Positions 39,973 to 52,912 of a stretch of 64,000 nt of DNA are shown here, piece after piece. This stretch comes from Casuarius casuarius (Eukaryota; Chordata; Aves; Casuariiformes; Casuariidae). The DNA is taken from NCBI GenBank assembly GCA_003342895.1, contig PTFA01000319.1, positions 1-64,000 of the forward strand, read 5' to 3'. The translations under genes were made by a program, and so were the position numbers. The first letter of the stretch is position 1, and each line of letters begins with the position of its first letter. Below the pieces are notes generated by a model. The model was not told the origin of the DNA and did no database searches. It saw only the letters and a list, made by a program, of their open reading frames with translations.

Positions 39973-41465
39973 GTTTTTACTTTTACGCCTCTTTCTTTAG
40001 TTTAAAGACAAACCAAAACACTATTTTTTCCTAGTAGTTTGCTAAATTACAATTATATCCATACAACCTTAATGGAGGTCTATAGCACAGTGAACTGTGG
40101 GTATTCCATTTTCAGCCCTGATCTCTGACACAACAGCACTCGCATCAATCACTACATATCTTGTACATTCAGTTAGTGAGGTTGGATATAGCAACAGCCA
40201 GAAATTCCACACAGTGTGCAGAAGCAAGCATTTGTGATGGAGGTCAGGAAGGAGACATTTGGTTGCCATTATTCCTTTGAGTTATGGATCAAATGATCAT
40301 CTCTTGATTTCTGGCCTGCCAATCTCCTTACATCTGAATCATATTGAGGGAAAGTCTAAAATGATAGCAATCCCTGCGAGTATTCATTTTCAGATTATCA
40401 TGTCTTTAATGCTGTCTGAGAAGAACTTAGCTCCCTAAATAAAACTTAGCACCTAAAGGACTAGACTGGCACTTCAATAACAGCATAATGCACTACCACA
40501 TAAGGGAACATGGTCTTTGTCAACTGTCCACCTGAAGTTTTGTCACTTGTATTCCAAGAGTTCATGCACATCTGTGCAAAGACTATGTCTTATAGAATGA
40601 GATGGTGTGAGAATGTAAAATATGGGGATCCTATTAACAATTGACTCTGTGGATACTTCCTCATATACTTGCATGTTTATGCATATGTGAGAGTACCTGT
40701 GTTGCTCATTTTAGAGAACAGAGCAACCTGCCCCGACTAGTGCAGGAAGGGGATGGTGGTTTCCCTTCAACATTTATTTAAGTGTGCTCCTATGGCTGTA
40801 TCAATATAAGGGACTGTGATTTTGACAGATCCTCCAGCAATCCCCACATTGGATAGTTGCCAAAAGGCCAATTACAAGAGCTGTAACTACACTGATGTTT
40901 TAGCAATTATTCCATCAATGTTCCAATAGTGCTATGAACAAGGGAAGTACTAAATATATATAAATTGCTGGCATTTGAATGACTGTCATCTAGCTCTGCT
41001 TTGAGAACTGTTCAGAAGTTTTAGTAGCAGAGAGACAGCTAACTGAGCCCTTGACATAATCCTCAGCAAACCCAACTTACTCCTAAAGGAAAACAGCACT
41101 AATTTACTATTACTAACTTACTATTTTGTTAAATGCCTGTACTTGCCCTAGCTATTACTATAACAGAGAACAACACAAGTGAGGAGAATTGTTAAAAAAA
41201 TATATGTTATAGAGTTAGCATGACAAGCAGTGATCATCAGTTTTACACTGTCTAAATTCCTCAAACCACCTATGAATCCTCCTCTGGATGGACAGTGCTC
41301 CACTGTACCATTCAGCAGGGATTTCTGCATTTTGTTTGCCATGTGAGGATGGTGTTCTCTGTTTAGATTCTTTCCTTTTCCCAGATGAACAATGTGAGTA
41401 AATGAAGCCTTTCCCTCCCAACAACAATAATCCAACATTTGAATCACAGAAGGATAACACCTTTA

Positions 41466-41600
<135 letters not shown>

Positions 41601-41689
41601 CTATTTAAATAGAAAAAGGCATTAGAAAAATACAGACCACTGTTTAAACTGAAGCAACCATTTGCATTGAGCCAGTGTTGCACTGATAT

Positions 41690-41732
41690 CTCTGTCTCTC
41701 TCTCTCTCTCTCTCCCCCCCCAAAAAAAAAAA
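41690..41732. repeat. (TC)n followed by C and A runs
   Basis: Dinucleotide TC repeat of about twelve units, then eight C and eleven A. It lies about 90 bases upstream (gene sense) of the 41523-41600 exon. Confidence 0.9.
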
Positions 41733-43073
41733 GTAGTGTGAAATGCTCAAAGTGAAACTAAAATTTTGAAAGTGCCTGGCTGTTCAATGATTCAGAGGTA
41801 ACACAAAATAGACTTAATCAGAGAGACAATTAGGACTTATTACCACTTTCATACATTAAGAATGAGGAAATGAGCAAACATGCAACCAGGAAATTTTGGT
41901 TTGTGGTTTTCCTGGGTCACAAGTACAGCTAGTTGTCAGCTTGTTTTTCAGTTAAAACATACATATTTCCCTTCTGATGCCATACAGCACTCCCCCAGAA
42001 ATACCGTTCTACACTATGAGGTCCTTGCTGTCAAAGCAGAAGGAGGGAAAACAATCCTGAAAAAAAATTCCTAGAAACAAAGCTTGCCCAGTCCCTGTTT
42101 CTGTAGACCACTGCGCACTCACAAAGTGAGATTTGAAGCTCTGTCTTCTGAGAAAAAGAGTGATTTCATAAAAACAAAAACATTCATTGGCAAAATAAAT
42201 CAAAACTCTAGGATTCAACTAAAAACATAAATGTTGAAGAGCTATGGTGCCCATTTTTAACATGATCGGGCTCCATAACACTCAGTTCCTCTCTCCAAAT
42301 ACAGTAATTATTTTGAAAGTACATGGCATTTTAAATCTGACAACAGGACAGGTAAATCAAAGTCACAAACTTTAGTTTGGTTCCCACATAAAAACTTTAA
42401 AACATTTACTGAATCTGTGTTATAGTATATTGTAAACCTACAGTTAAGGGTTTTTCGTGACAATAAATGTTTCATACTCACTGAAATGGAGGTGGAGTAG
42501 AATGCAGTATATAGTACCTCGAAACTAACTTTCTATAGCCTTTTATTTCCAAAATAATCAAAAGAAGCCTGTATCTATCTATATCACATTTTCCCTCCAT
42601 TGGTAAGATTTCTACACTTCAGAAAAAAAATATGATTATTACCACTTCAGTTCACACTAAATACTCATGTAATTTAAGTTTAAATGTAATTCAAACATGA
42701 AGTAAGTAAAGCAGTTGGAAAACTGATAGAGCGTTCTTTTCACTTGTTCTTGTAAGACACACTGTTCTGGTGGCATAAGCTCTGGGGCTGTTGGTTCCCC
42801 TCCCCACCAATATTTCATACGTTCAATATTTGGAAGAAGAAAGCTGGTTTTTTTTTAATGCATTATATATTTTGTGGGTGTATATATACTTGAATGTATG
42901 TGTATAGAGGAAGAAATGAAAATAAGAAGTGGAGGGGAATAGAAGAAATTTGAGAGTTAACCCTGTCCTCCCAAACAATGAGAAAATCACATGCATAAAA
43001 AAACCTTCCTTAAGTAAGCTATTAAAAACTGCCCCAAAAAACCTGCAAAAGAATGCAAGTCTAAAATCTTTGG

Positions 43074-43102
43074 GTCTCTCTCTCTCTCCCTCTCTCCCTC
43101 TC
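43074..43102. repeat. (TC)n simple repeat
   Basis: TC-rich dinucleotide repeat with CCC interruptions. Confidence 0.85.
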
Positions 43103-44257
43103 AATGTGTGTGCATTTACTATCATTTACCATCAATGATTTACTATCATTTTTAATTCCTCAATAATATATTAGGACCTAATTTTTTTGTTCAATTTTAT
43201 CATATTTTTCTCTAACCCCAGAAATTTGCAGAGCTAGAAGATAAAGCATGTGTAATTTGAGTGTAGTCTAGTAAAAAGAGCAAATGAAAATTGTGAAAAG
43301 TGTACAGGAAATAGTACTGATGCAACATACCACATATTAAGCTAAGTTTTAACTGATAACATCTTTGGTACCCTCTTTGGGAGCATTCCTAGAATGCATT
43401 TGCAGAGAGGTTCCAATCCTACAGATAAACAGGCATGTTTGTAACTCAATGATTGGGAGCAGCAACATTGCTTTTAATATATGTCAGACTGGAAAGAATT
43501 GTATGAACACGTGATGTAATAGTATAAATCAAGCCTGCACCACGGTGAATATAAAAATGGGTAAGCTTTGTTATTTCAGTTTTAACTGCTTTTAATACAA
43601 TAGATTTAATGACTACTGAAGGAATTTCTTTTAGTATGGAAAAATTCTGGCAGATATTCACAAAGGTTTTGCTTAAATTTTACTTAAAATAGTTAAGATA
43701 AGTATTTTGAAAGCCTAAAACAAAGAATTACAAATGATAAAAACTTTCAATAACCTAAGCCAACTCATTAAGCCACAGAAACGATATCAGGATCTGACAC
43801 TTAGTTATTCTGTTTAAGCTGACAGGTGTGTTATGCATGCAAAAATACTGTTCTTTTAATCAAGTTAAGACAGTGAATTGTTTTGACCCCCCTCCCATTA
43901 CTCAGTGCTTTCAACTATGAACTATTCACTCCATTAAAACATATTTATGGACAGCATTTTTCACATGACAATGTATGAATTTTCATTATGGCCTAAAGTA
44001 ACTACTACACATTTTATTCTTTTTCAAAGTCATTCATGAAAAAAGTCCACCAAGTTGTAACACACTGTAATACACATTTACACAAACTGCTTATATTTGT
44101 ATGCCAAGCTATTAATCCCAGGAGGCTGGAAACTGATCTGTATTTTCATTGTCTTAATCCCAATATCAAACAGCTGCAGAATGTCTGGACAGAGAAATTA
44201 TCGATACATTCAGAGACATAAAACATATTTAAAGGAAAAAAATAATTTAAAAATTAG

Positions 44258-44352
44258 AATTACTGAGGTTGGAAGGGACCTCTGGAGACCATCTGGTCCA
44301 ACACCCCCTGCTCAAAGCAGGTCACCTAGAGCAGGTTGCTCAGGGCTGAAAA
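44258..44352 (-). mobile_element. CR1 LINE 3' end fragment
   Basis: 'actgaggttggaagggacct' and 'ctgctcaaagcaggtcacct' are the complement of the CR1 3' terminal region. It is strongly 5'-truncated: only the last 90 or so bases are present, typical of CR1 insertion. Confidence 0.85.
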
Positions 44353-44825
44353 GTCCTTGCTTTCTTAATCATTCCGTATAATGGAAGCTATTTCATATCT
44401 TTGAGTACTGACCAACCATAGAGATATTTTCTTATATTAAAGAAATCTATTTTCCTTATTTGCTTATCATTCCTGTCTACCTTAGATTTCTTCCAACTCT
44501 GTAGCATTGAATTACTGCTACCACTCTGAAAGCAATGTTCAGAATGATAATGACTATTGTCATTTAGCATTTTTTAAAGCATTCTATAAAGACTAATGAT
44601 CAAAATATTCTTATTAAGTAGGGAAATGTTATAATTCTTTTTTCACAAGTAGGTAATTCCCATTTTACATACCACCTCAGAGAGGTTAGGTGATTCATCA
44701 GAAGGGCCATCAGACAGTGGTACTGTTGTGTATAAAATCATGGAGAGGTTCCTGACATCCACTCTCTGCCCAATAAAGCACTTGTCATGTTTTTCTGGAG
44801 GTGACATGAGAATTAGACTCCTTTA

Positions 44826-45365
44826 AAGAATCACAGAATCACTGAGGCTGCAAGGGACCTCTGGAGATAGTCTAGTCCAACCCCCCTGCTCAAAGCAAGT
44901 TCAACTAGAGCAGGTTGCTCAGGGCCATGTCCAGTTGGGTTTTGAATATCTCCAAAGACAGAGACTCCACAACCTCTCTGGGCAACCTGGTCCAATGTTT
45001 GACCACCCTCACAGTAAAAAAGAGTTTTTTCTTATGTTTAAATGGAATTTCCTATGTTTCAACTTGTGCCCACTGCCTCTTGTCCTGTTACTGGGTACCA
45101 CTGAGAATAGTCTGGCTCCATCTTCTTTATACCCTCCCATCAGGTATTAAGACACATGGATAAGATCCCCCCTGAGCCTTCTCTTCTCCAGGTTAAACGG
45201 TCCCAGCTCTCTCAGCCGCTCCTCCTATGTCAGATGCTCCAATCCCTTAAATATCTTAGTGACCCTTTGCTGGACTTGCTCCAGTATAGCCATGTCTTTC
45301 TTGTACTGGGGAGCCCAGAACTGGAAACAGTATTCTAGATGTGGTCTCACCAGTGCTGAATAGAC
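44826..45365 (-). mobile_element. CR1 LINE 3' region
   Basis: Contains, on the minus strand, the CR1 3' UTR and tail: 'ggctgcaagggacctctgga', 'caacctctctgggcaacctg', 'gagccttctcttctccaggt', 'tggactctgctcc'-type block around 45265-45290 and 'cagaactggaaacagtattc' (45315). It joins, without spacer, an ORF1 fragment at about 45366, so the whole of ORF2 is missing between them. Confidence 0.85.
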
Positions 45366-45545
45366 ACTTGGTATAGGCTCAGTTGACTTTGATGCCTCCC
45401 TTGACAGAGCTTGTTTCTCCTTGCTTGTTCCCAGGGTGCTATACCTGTTCTGTAATTGCAGGTCTGCAGGCAGAGAAGGAGCCTTCCTTCTGTTGCCAGA
45501 AGTCACAAGCTTCAAATCTTCCCTGTCATGGGAATCTCCATCTAC
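45366..45545 (-). mobile_element. CR1 LINE ORF1 fragment
   Basis: On the minus strand it reads [20 protein letters not shown] then [20 protein letters not shown]. This is the CR1 ORF1 segment also seen at 52300-52400 and 32550. It joins directly to a CR1 3' end on its left, so the element is internally deleted. Confidence 0.85.
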
Positions 45546-45650
45546 TGCTCAGGATAATTCAGGTTGGAAGGTACCTCAGGAGGTCTCTAGTCCAACCTCC
45601 TGCTCAAAGTAGGGTCAGCTATGAGGTCAGACCAGGTCGCTCAGGGCTTT
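45546..45650 (-). mobile_element. CR1 LINE 3' tail, second copy
   Basis: 'attcaggttggaaggtacct' to 'ccaggtcgctcagggcttta', the complement of a CR1 3' end close to that of the 36400-36480 copy. It joins an ORF1 start region at about 45650. Confidence 0.82.
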
Positions 45651-46075
45651 ATGCTCCTCTGAGCACAGCCTCTAAATGTCCCTCCTTCTTTCTCACATCG
45701 TGTGGCTCAGTCTCTTGCCTCTGCAGGGTCTCTGTGAAGACCCTGCCCATCTCCTGCTCATCCTCCCCTATGCTACCCAGCCTGCTCTCCTCCTTCCTTA
45801 GCACCTTCACCTGGCAGCTCAGTGCCTCAACCAGAGCACACCTCCCACAGGTGAGGCCATCGTCACCCCCAGCCCCAGGGCTCCCTGCAGCCCCAGACCT
45901 GGGCAGCCGCAGCCTCCCTCCAGGGCTCTGTCTGGGTCAAGGACTCTGATGTCAAGGTCCAGCCTGTGCAAGAAACTGTGCTCTGTGGAAGGCACATTGA
46001 CACCATTGTTGCACAGTCTCAAGCAGTCCCAAGCTGCGCTCAAGCTGCACTCCTGTCTACCAGTTATATAGCTGC
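45651..46075 (-). mobile_element. CR1 LINE 5' UTR / ORF1 N-terminal region
   Basis: On the minus strand it begins 'gcagctatataactggtag' (about 46073), passes a GC-rich leader, then reads DEQEMGRVFTETLQRQ-like sequence near 45740, matching the ORF1 start seen at 52500 ([16 protein letters not shown]). Its 5' edge lies about 50 bases from the splice donor at 46128. With 45546-45650 it forms an element in which the 5' region is joined straight to the 3' tail. Confidence 0.75.
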
Positions 46076-46128
46076 TTCCCAAGCACCAATTGAAAAATCT
46101 TCTCTTTGATTACTGTTAACTGCCTTAC

Positions 46129-46356
46129 CTCATTTTCTTCCTCATGCTCCAATATAGCCTGTAGAAAAGCTCTCCGCTCATGGCTTGAAGATTTCTGATC
46201 AAACATTCCAGCCTGAATAACTTTTTGATCTACATTTAGTTTATACTTTGCAGCAGCAAGTATCTTCTCCTCCACGCTGTTCACAGTGCATAGTCGCAGG
46301 ACTCGAACCTCATTCTGCTGACCAATTCGATGAGCTCGGTCTTGGGCCTGCAAGTC
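46129..46356 (-). CDS. SMARCA2: SMARCA2 exon: motif VI (arginine finger) and start of SnAC
   Basis: 228 bases, 76 codons, phase 0. The acceptor is TTGCTTAATAG before GAC; the donor is GTAAGG. It begins [13 protein letters not shown], motif VI, whose arginines act as the ATPase arginine finger. It continues through [20 protein letters not shown] and [20 protein letters not shown], and ends [16 protein letters not shown]. The last third begins the post-helicase and SnAC (Snf2 ATP-coupling) region. The neighbouring intron is invaded by CR1 sequence whose 5' edge is at about 46075, roughly 50 bases past the donor. Confidence 0.98.
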
Positions 46357-46879
46357 CTATTAAGCAAAGAATACAAAGAGTGATGCATACTGTAACTGTG
46401 CTACACAAATCACTGCCTGCTTAAAGGACACTGTAATGTTGAATTTTTATTAGCACAACAAAAAGAAGTGCTCAAGCTACAGCCTACCACAATTCATCTA
46501 GCTCATTCCTGATTACCCTCCTTCTTGGGAGCTCATCAGACCCAGGCAGGCAAACTGAAGGGAAAAAAACATGTTCATGCTCTGTACAGTGTAAATGCAG
46601 TAGGTCAAACACTTCTTGAAAGCATGTGCAGTAAATGACCAAGATAGGCTGCAGTATGTAGTTCTTCTCTGCCACTCAGAGTTCATGGCCTTTCAGGCCA
46701 GAAAGGAATCCTGAAGTAAAGCAACTCTCTATTCCAGGTACAAGAACAGGGGCAACAATATAGCTGGGTATATAAAGTCCAGATATAAACCTGCGTATCT
46801 AAAGCAAATCACTATTTCTGAGAATCTTGAATTAGTAATCTTAGAAATGATTTCGTCTGCTGTATGGGCTTTTAACTTT

Positions 46880-46944
46880 GAATGGAGAGCTATTTATTAG
46901 TGCCCTATGATTAAAGGGTGAGCACAGTTATACCAATGAAGCAG
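46880..46944 (+). repeat. Direct repeat, copy 1
   Basis: Shares 'cacagttataccaatgaagc' and flanking bases with 47221-47287 (about 85% identity over 65 bases). Origin unknown. Confidence 0.85.
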
Positions 46945-47220
46945 AAAATGCAAACTACAAGACTCCAACTTTTAGGATTCNAAGCACTAAGTAACAAAGA
47001 CAGACTGCAATTACCTATTTTGTCTTTTTTGGCAAAGTTCAAGTGGTCTAATACCTTCTTTGCCTGCTGATCATATCCTGTACTCACTACTCTCCATCTA
47101 TAGCAACACTGCAAGTACAGTGTTTCAGGCCAAGACTGCTGCACAACTACTGTCACTGAGTTCTTAAAACAGGCAGTGCTCCATAGCCTTTACTAAAATA
47201 CTGCAACTTATTGAAGACTC

Positions 47221-47287
47221 GAAATGGGGAGCTACTTAGTAGTGCCCTAAAGTTAAAGGATAAACACAGTTATACCAATGAAGCAGG
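47221..47287 (+). repeat. Direct repeat, copy 2
   Basis: Second copy of the 46880-46944 segment, 341 bases further on. Similarity ends sharply on both sides. Confidence 0.85.
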
Positions 47288-47508
47288 TCTAATAAAGTCT
47301 GTAACTCTGAGGATTCCCTTAGACTCAGGTTAAATATATACCAAGACACATAGTTACTTTACTGTTTCAAAGAAAAACATCACTGGATTGTAGCAGATTG
47401 CCTCAAAAATGTCTCTCAAAGCAGCACTTTATAATATACCTGGATCTGTTCCTTTCACCTCAGTCTACCTCTACCTAAGAAGCAGTCCAGAAGAGCACCA
47501 CGAATTCA

Positions 47509-48758
<1,250 letters not shown>

Positions 48759-50681
48759 TTAGAAGAGTTTTTAATCATGCATTCTAATTATGATTGTCAT
48801 ATCATAATAACAGATAGATTCCTCTACTCGAGGAAAAACAAGACTGATAGCACTTTTCTCTCTTTAAAACTGTTTATGATGTTGATTAAAATAAGAAAAA
48901 ACCCACATGAATTGTTTCTATGCATTTATTTGTTGAGAAAGGGTTTTTTCCCCCAAATATAAGAATTCTGTGGACTCTCAACCACATCAAATATCTTCCT
49001 TTATGAGCCCAGTATTTTGTTTCATTATTTCTCAAAACAAACATTATTTTTGAAGTATATAAGCATTTTATCAGTTTAGATGCTCACCCACAGGATCTGT
49101 TTTTAATCAGCATCTACTGGAGCCACAAGTCATATTCATCAAGTATATGTTAGAATCGATTACTTTTCCACTCACTACTGTACATGTGAAAGCAAAAGAG
49201 TCCAGACTGGACTAGCTTATACACAGAAACAATGGGAAAAGTTTGACAGTGGACATACTCTTTGATTGTATACACTTATATCTGTCTTGAACTATCTTTA
49301 GTTGCTCTGATTACTACTCTTCTCTCTTCTGTGCTATCAATATGTGTTGCAAAACAGACTGAGTACTGGGTAAGCCATAAATCAGAAAGAGACTAACCAA
49401 GGTGGCTAAATCAGCATGACAACCATATGGTTTAGAAAATCAAATTGCACATAACTCTCCTCTAACTCTTAATCTGTAGCCTTAAAATATAAATTCATCA
49501 TTAGGAACTGCATATTTAGTCCACAAGATACAAGGTCTTCAGAGGTGTATTCATATATAAAGTGCTATGCAAAAGGCCAAACTATTTGAGAGACAGATGG
49601 TCTGGTATACTAGTAAAGAAAAAAAAGGCGTTGCTGACACAGGAAGAGAGTCATGTAGAGGATACACACACAACCTCCTCTATCCCTTGCTCAGAGTTAG
49701 GCGGAAACCATTTCTAGCCACTTGCACAAAAGTGCTGAGGACAAATTTAAATCTATTTAATTTTTCAAACTAAGCAATGGGAAGTTAATATAACCTTAAT
49801 TTGGAATAAAGATGGTAAATAAAAATGAAGAACAGAAGGGGAAGAGAGTGAGAGAAATGAAAACCCCTACTGAAATCCGCAATAAATTTCAGATAGTATC
49901 TATGTTGTTTAAAAAAAAAAAGGGGGAAGGAAGGAAGACATCAGTTTGTCTGCATGAAGATAGGATTTATTATTCAGTATATTGATATGAAGTGTGATAA
50001 TCATCTTTCCCTATTCTCAGACAGAGGAGCATAAAAGCTTCATATAACACTTCTAATAACAGCATCTTTTGGTTCAGGTATAGGTCCTGTGCCTCTTTGT
50101 CCTCCCAGAAAAGGGCACAGAGGACAAAGCAATCAGGATTCTCCTTCAGGTCCCTCCCAAACTGAAGTCCACACTGATGAAAAACTGCTGAGATGATGAA
50201 ATATATCACAGGGCTGTTGTGGTTGCCTGCTGGGATTTGCCCCAATCGCCAAATCATCTGGACATGAGTAGTCATCTGTTCTCTTAAATACCATGCCATT
50301 ACACCATGTCACTCTGAGAGCTTTTTAATAGTGAGGAAAGTCCCTGGGTAGGGCATCCTGGTACCAGCTAGGTTCCACTGAGAATCTGAAATATCTTCTT
50401 TGGCTAGGGAAGGGGAGATTCCTAATGTATGAATCCTACAGATGGAGATCTGTAAACAGTCTTGAGCTTGGAGAGATGGAGTCAAGTGTCATTATAAATA
50501 ATTTAGAATGATATATGCACTTGGATTCAGGATAGGAAAAACACACTTCCTTCTTGTTCAGAATGAGAAAAATATCAGAACATTCTGTTAACCCTGAAAT
50601 ATCTTCTATAACTTCTAAATGAGGCCATTGCCATGTGCAGGCTCTAATGAGTGATCCTTAAAATGGACAGAGTAGATGGGG

Positions 50682-52555
50682 AATGAGGCAGTATCTCTTG
50701 TCCTGTGATTGGGCAGCACTGAGAACAGTCTCTCTCTACCTTCTTTACTCCCCCCATCAGGTATTTAGACACCTTGATAAGATCCCCCCTCAGCCTTCTC
50801 TTCTCCAGGCTGAACAGGCCCAGCTCTCTCAGCCTTTCCTCATGTGAGAGATGCTCCAGGCCCTTAATCATCTTTGTGGCCCTTTGCTGGACTCGCTTCA
50901 GTAGCTCCATGTCTCTCTCGCATCAGGGAGCCCAGAACTGGACACGGCACTCCAGGTGTGGCCTCACCAGGGCTGAAGAGAGGGGGAGGAGGCGGCAACG
51001 CTCCTCCTAATGCAGCCCAGGATACCGGTGGCCTTCTTGGTCACAAGGGCACATTGCTGGCCCATGGTCAACTTGTCCACCAGGACCCCCAGGTCCTTTT
51101 CTGCAAAGCTGATTTCCAGCCCCTACCTATACTGCATGGGGTTGGTCATTCCTCCCTAGGTGCAGGACTCTGCACTTCCCTTTGTGGAACTGCATGAGGT
51201 TCCTCTCTGCCCATCTCTCCAGCCTGTCGAGGTGCCTCTGAATGACAGCACAGACCTCTGGCGTCTCAGCCACTCCTTCCAGTTTTGTATCATCTGCAAA
51301 CCTCCTGAGGGTGCACTCAGTCCCATCATCCAGGTCATTAATAAAGATGTTAAACAGTATTGGCCCCAGTATAGAACCTGGGGGGACACCACTAGTGAAT
51401 GGCCTCCAGCTGGACTTTGTGCCTTTTGCTGCTGATATACCTGCAGAAGCCTTTCTTGTTGCCTTTCATGTCCCTCACCAGACAACTCCAGGTGGGCTTT
51501 GGCTTTCCAAACCCCATCCCTGCATGCTCGAACAGTGTCTCTATATTCCTCCCAGGTCACCTGTCCCTGCTTCCACCTCTTGTATGCTTCCTTTTTAGGT
51601 TTGATTTTAGTCAGGAGCTCCTGCCTCCTATGCTTGACTTGCTTCACATTGGGACGGACCATTCTTGAGTTTGGAGGAAGTCCCATTCTACCACTTCCTC
51701 ACTTGACTGTGGGTAATCATCTCCCTTCCCCACTGTTCTGAGTTTAAAGCTCTCCTCACCAGGCTGGCCAGCCTGTTGGCAAAGATGTTTTTGCCCCACT
51801 TGGTCAGGTGGATCCTGTCTCTCTCTATCAGCCCTTAATCCTCAAAGAGGGTCCCATGGTTGTTAAAGCCAAATCTCTATCATTGACTGTGCTGCCAGTT
51901 GCTGGCCCACAGGATCCATACACTCCTCCTCAAGCCCTTCCTCTTCACCAGTAGGATCAAGGAGAACACCACCTGGGCCCCCATGCCCTTTGCCCCCAGA
52001 GCCATGTAGTCACTCTCGATACACTCAAGGTTTCCCCTGGCAGTATCATTGGTGCCCACGTGGAAGAGCAGCAGGGGGTAATAGTCTGAGGGCCAGACAA
52101 GCCTCAGCAGTCTCTCAGCCCCAGATCCAAGTCCCCAGCAAGCAGCAAACCTCCCTGGACGGCAAGTCAGGTTGGCGGATGGGGGCTTCTGTCTCCTGCA
52201 GAAGGGAGTCTCCCACTATCACTCGTCACTTCCTTCTGGTGCTGCTGTGTGGTTCAGGCTCAGCTGGCTCAGACACTTTGTTGGACAGAGCTCCCAGCCC
52301 CTCCCCTGCTATGAGGGCACTGAACCTGTTCTGTAGATGCAGATCTGCAGGTGAAGCAGGAGCCTTCCTCCTGTTGCCAGAAGTCACAAGCTTCCAGCCT
52401 TGGCCATCATGGGAGTCTCCATTTCCCAACTCAATGAGTACAGACTCTGGCTGCCCCTCCTTGTGTGCAGTTGGTGGTTTAGGCTCTTGTTTCTGCAGGG
52501 TCTCGGAGAAGATCCTTTCAATCTCTTTTTCATCATCCCTATTGCTGCTCAATCT
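50682..52555 (-). mobile_element. CR1 LINE, ORF1 to 3' UTR with internal deletions, lacking the 3' tail
   Basis: Read on the minus strand: ORF1 ([20 protein letters not shown] from 52550; [20 protein letters not shown] near 52370; then the esterase-like part to about 51900), the ORF1-ORF2 spacer (51900-51740), the endonuclease end/linker ([20 protein letters not shown] near 51640; [19 protein letters not shown] near 51520), the RT end (near 51290-51160, around 'gatgatacaaaactggaa') and 3' UTR to 50682. Most of the endonuclease and the RT core are missing, and the 3' terminal 200 or so bases are absent. A frame of 176 codons (51156-51686) is a product of these fusions, not a gene. Confidence 0.9.
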
Positions 52556-52912
52556 GATATTGACATACTGGAGCAAGTCCAGCGGAGGGCCACCAAGATG
52601 GTCAGGGGGCTGGAGCACATGACACACAAGGAAAGGCTGAGAGCACTGGATTTGTTCAGCCTGGAGAAGAGAAAGCTTGGAGAAACATTGCTTGTCTACA
52701 ACTGCCTAATGGGAGAATACAGAGAGGACTCTTCACAGAGCTGCACAGCAATAGGATGACAGGCAACAGACACAAGTTGGAACATGGGAAATTCTGATTA
52801 GATATTAGGAAAAAAAATTTTTTACCATGAGGATGGTCAAATACAGGAACAGCTTGCCCATAGAGGTTGTGGAACCTCCATCCTTGGAGGTGTTTGAACA
52901 ATTAAGGACTGA
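52556..52912 (+). mobile_element. CR1 LINE 3' piece in opposite orientation
   Basis: Begins 'gacatactggagcaagtcca' and runs through 'tgttcagcctggagaagaga' to 'ccatccttggaggtgtttga'. It directly abuts the minus-oriented CR1. It repeats, inverted, the 3' UTR part present at about 50750-50930. The final tail is missing or decayed. Confidence 0.85.

Larger units (their letters stand above)
41601..46128 (-). other. SMARCA2: SMARCA2 intron, 4.5 kb
   Basis: 41601-44250 is mostly unique, with (TC)n repeats at 41690 and 43074. From 44258 to about 46075 it is built almost wholly of minus-oriented CR1 pieces (listed separately). This leaves only about 50 bases between the CR1 edge and the GTAAGG donor at 46128. 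Confidence 0.88.

Noticed and set aside
45383..45949. 188-codon plus-strand frame
   Set aside because: Antisense shadow of CR1 ORF1 and 3' end pieces.
51156..51686. 176-codon minus-strand frame as a novel gene
   Set aside because: Fusion of CR1 linker and reverse-transcriptase pieces created by internal deletions.
50682..52912. A simple twin-primed CR1 inversion
   Set aside because: Both opposed parts contain the same 3' UTR region, which simple twin priming does not give; kept as an open question in the findings.
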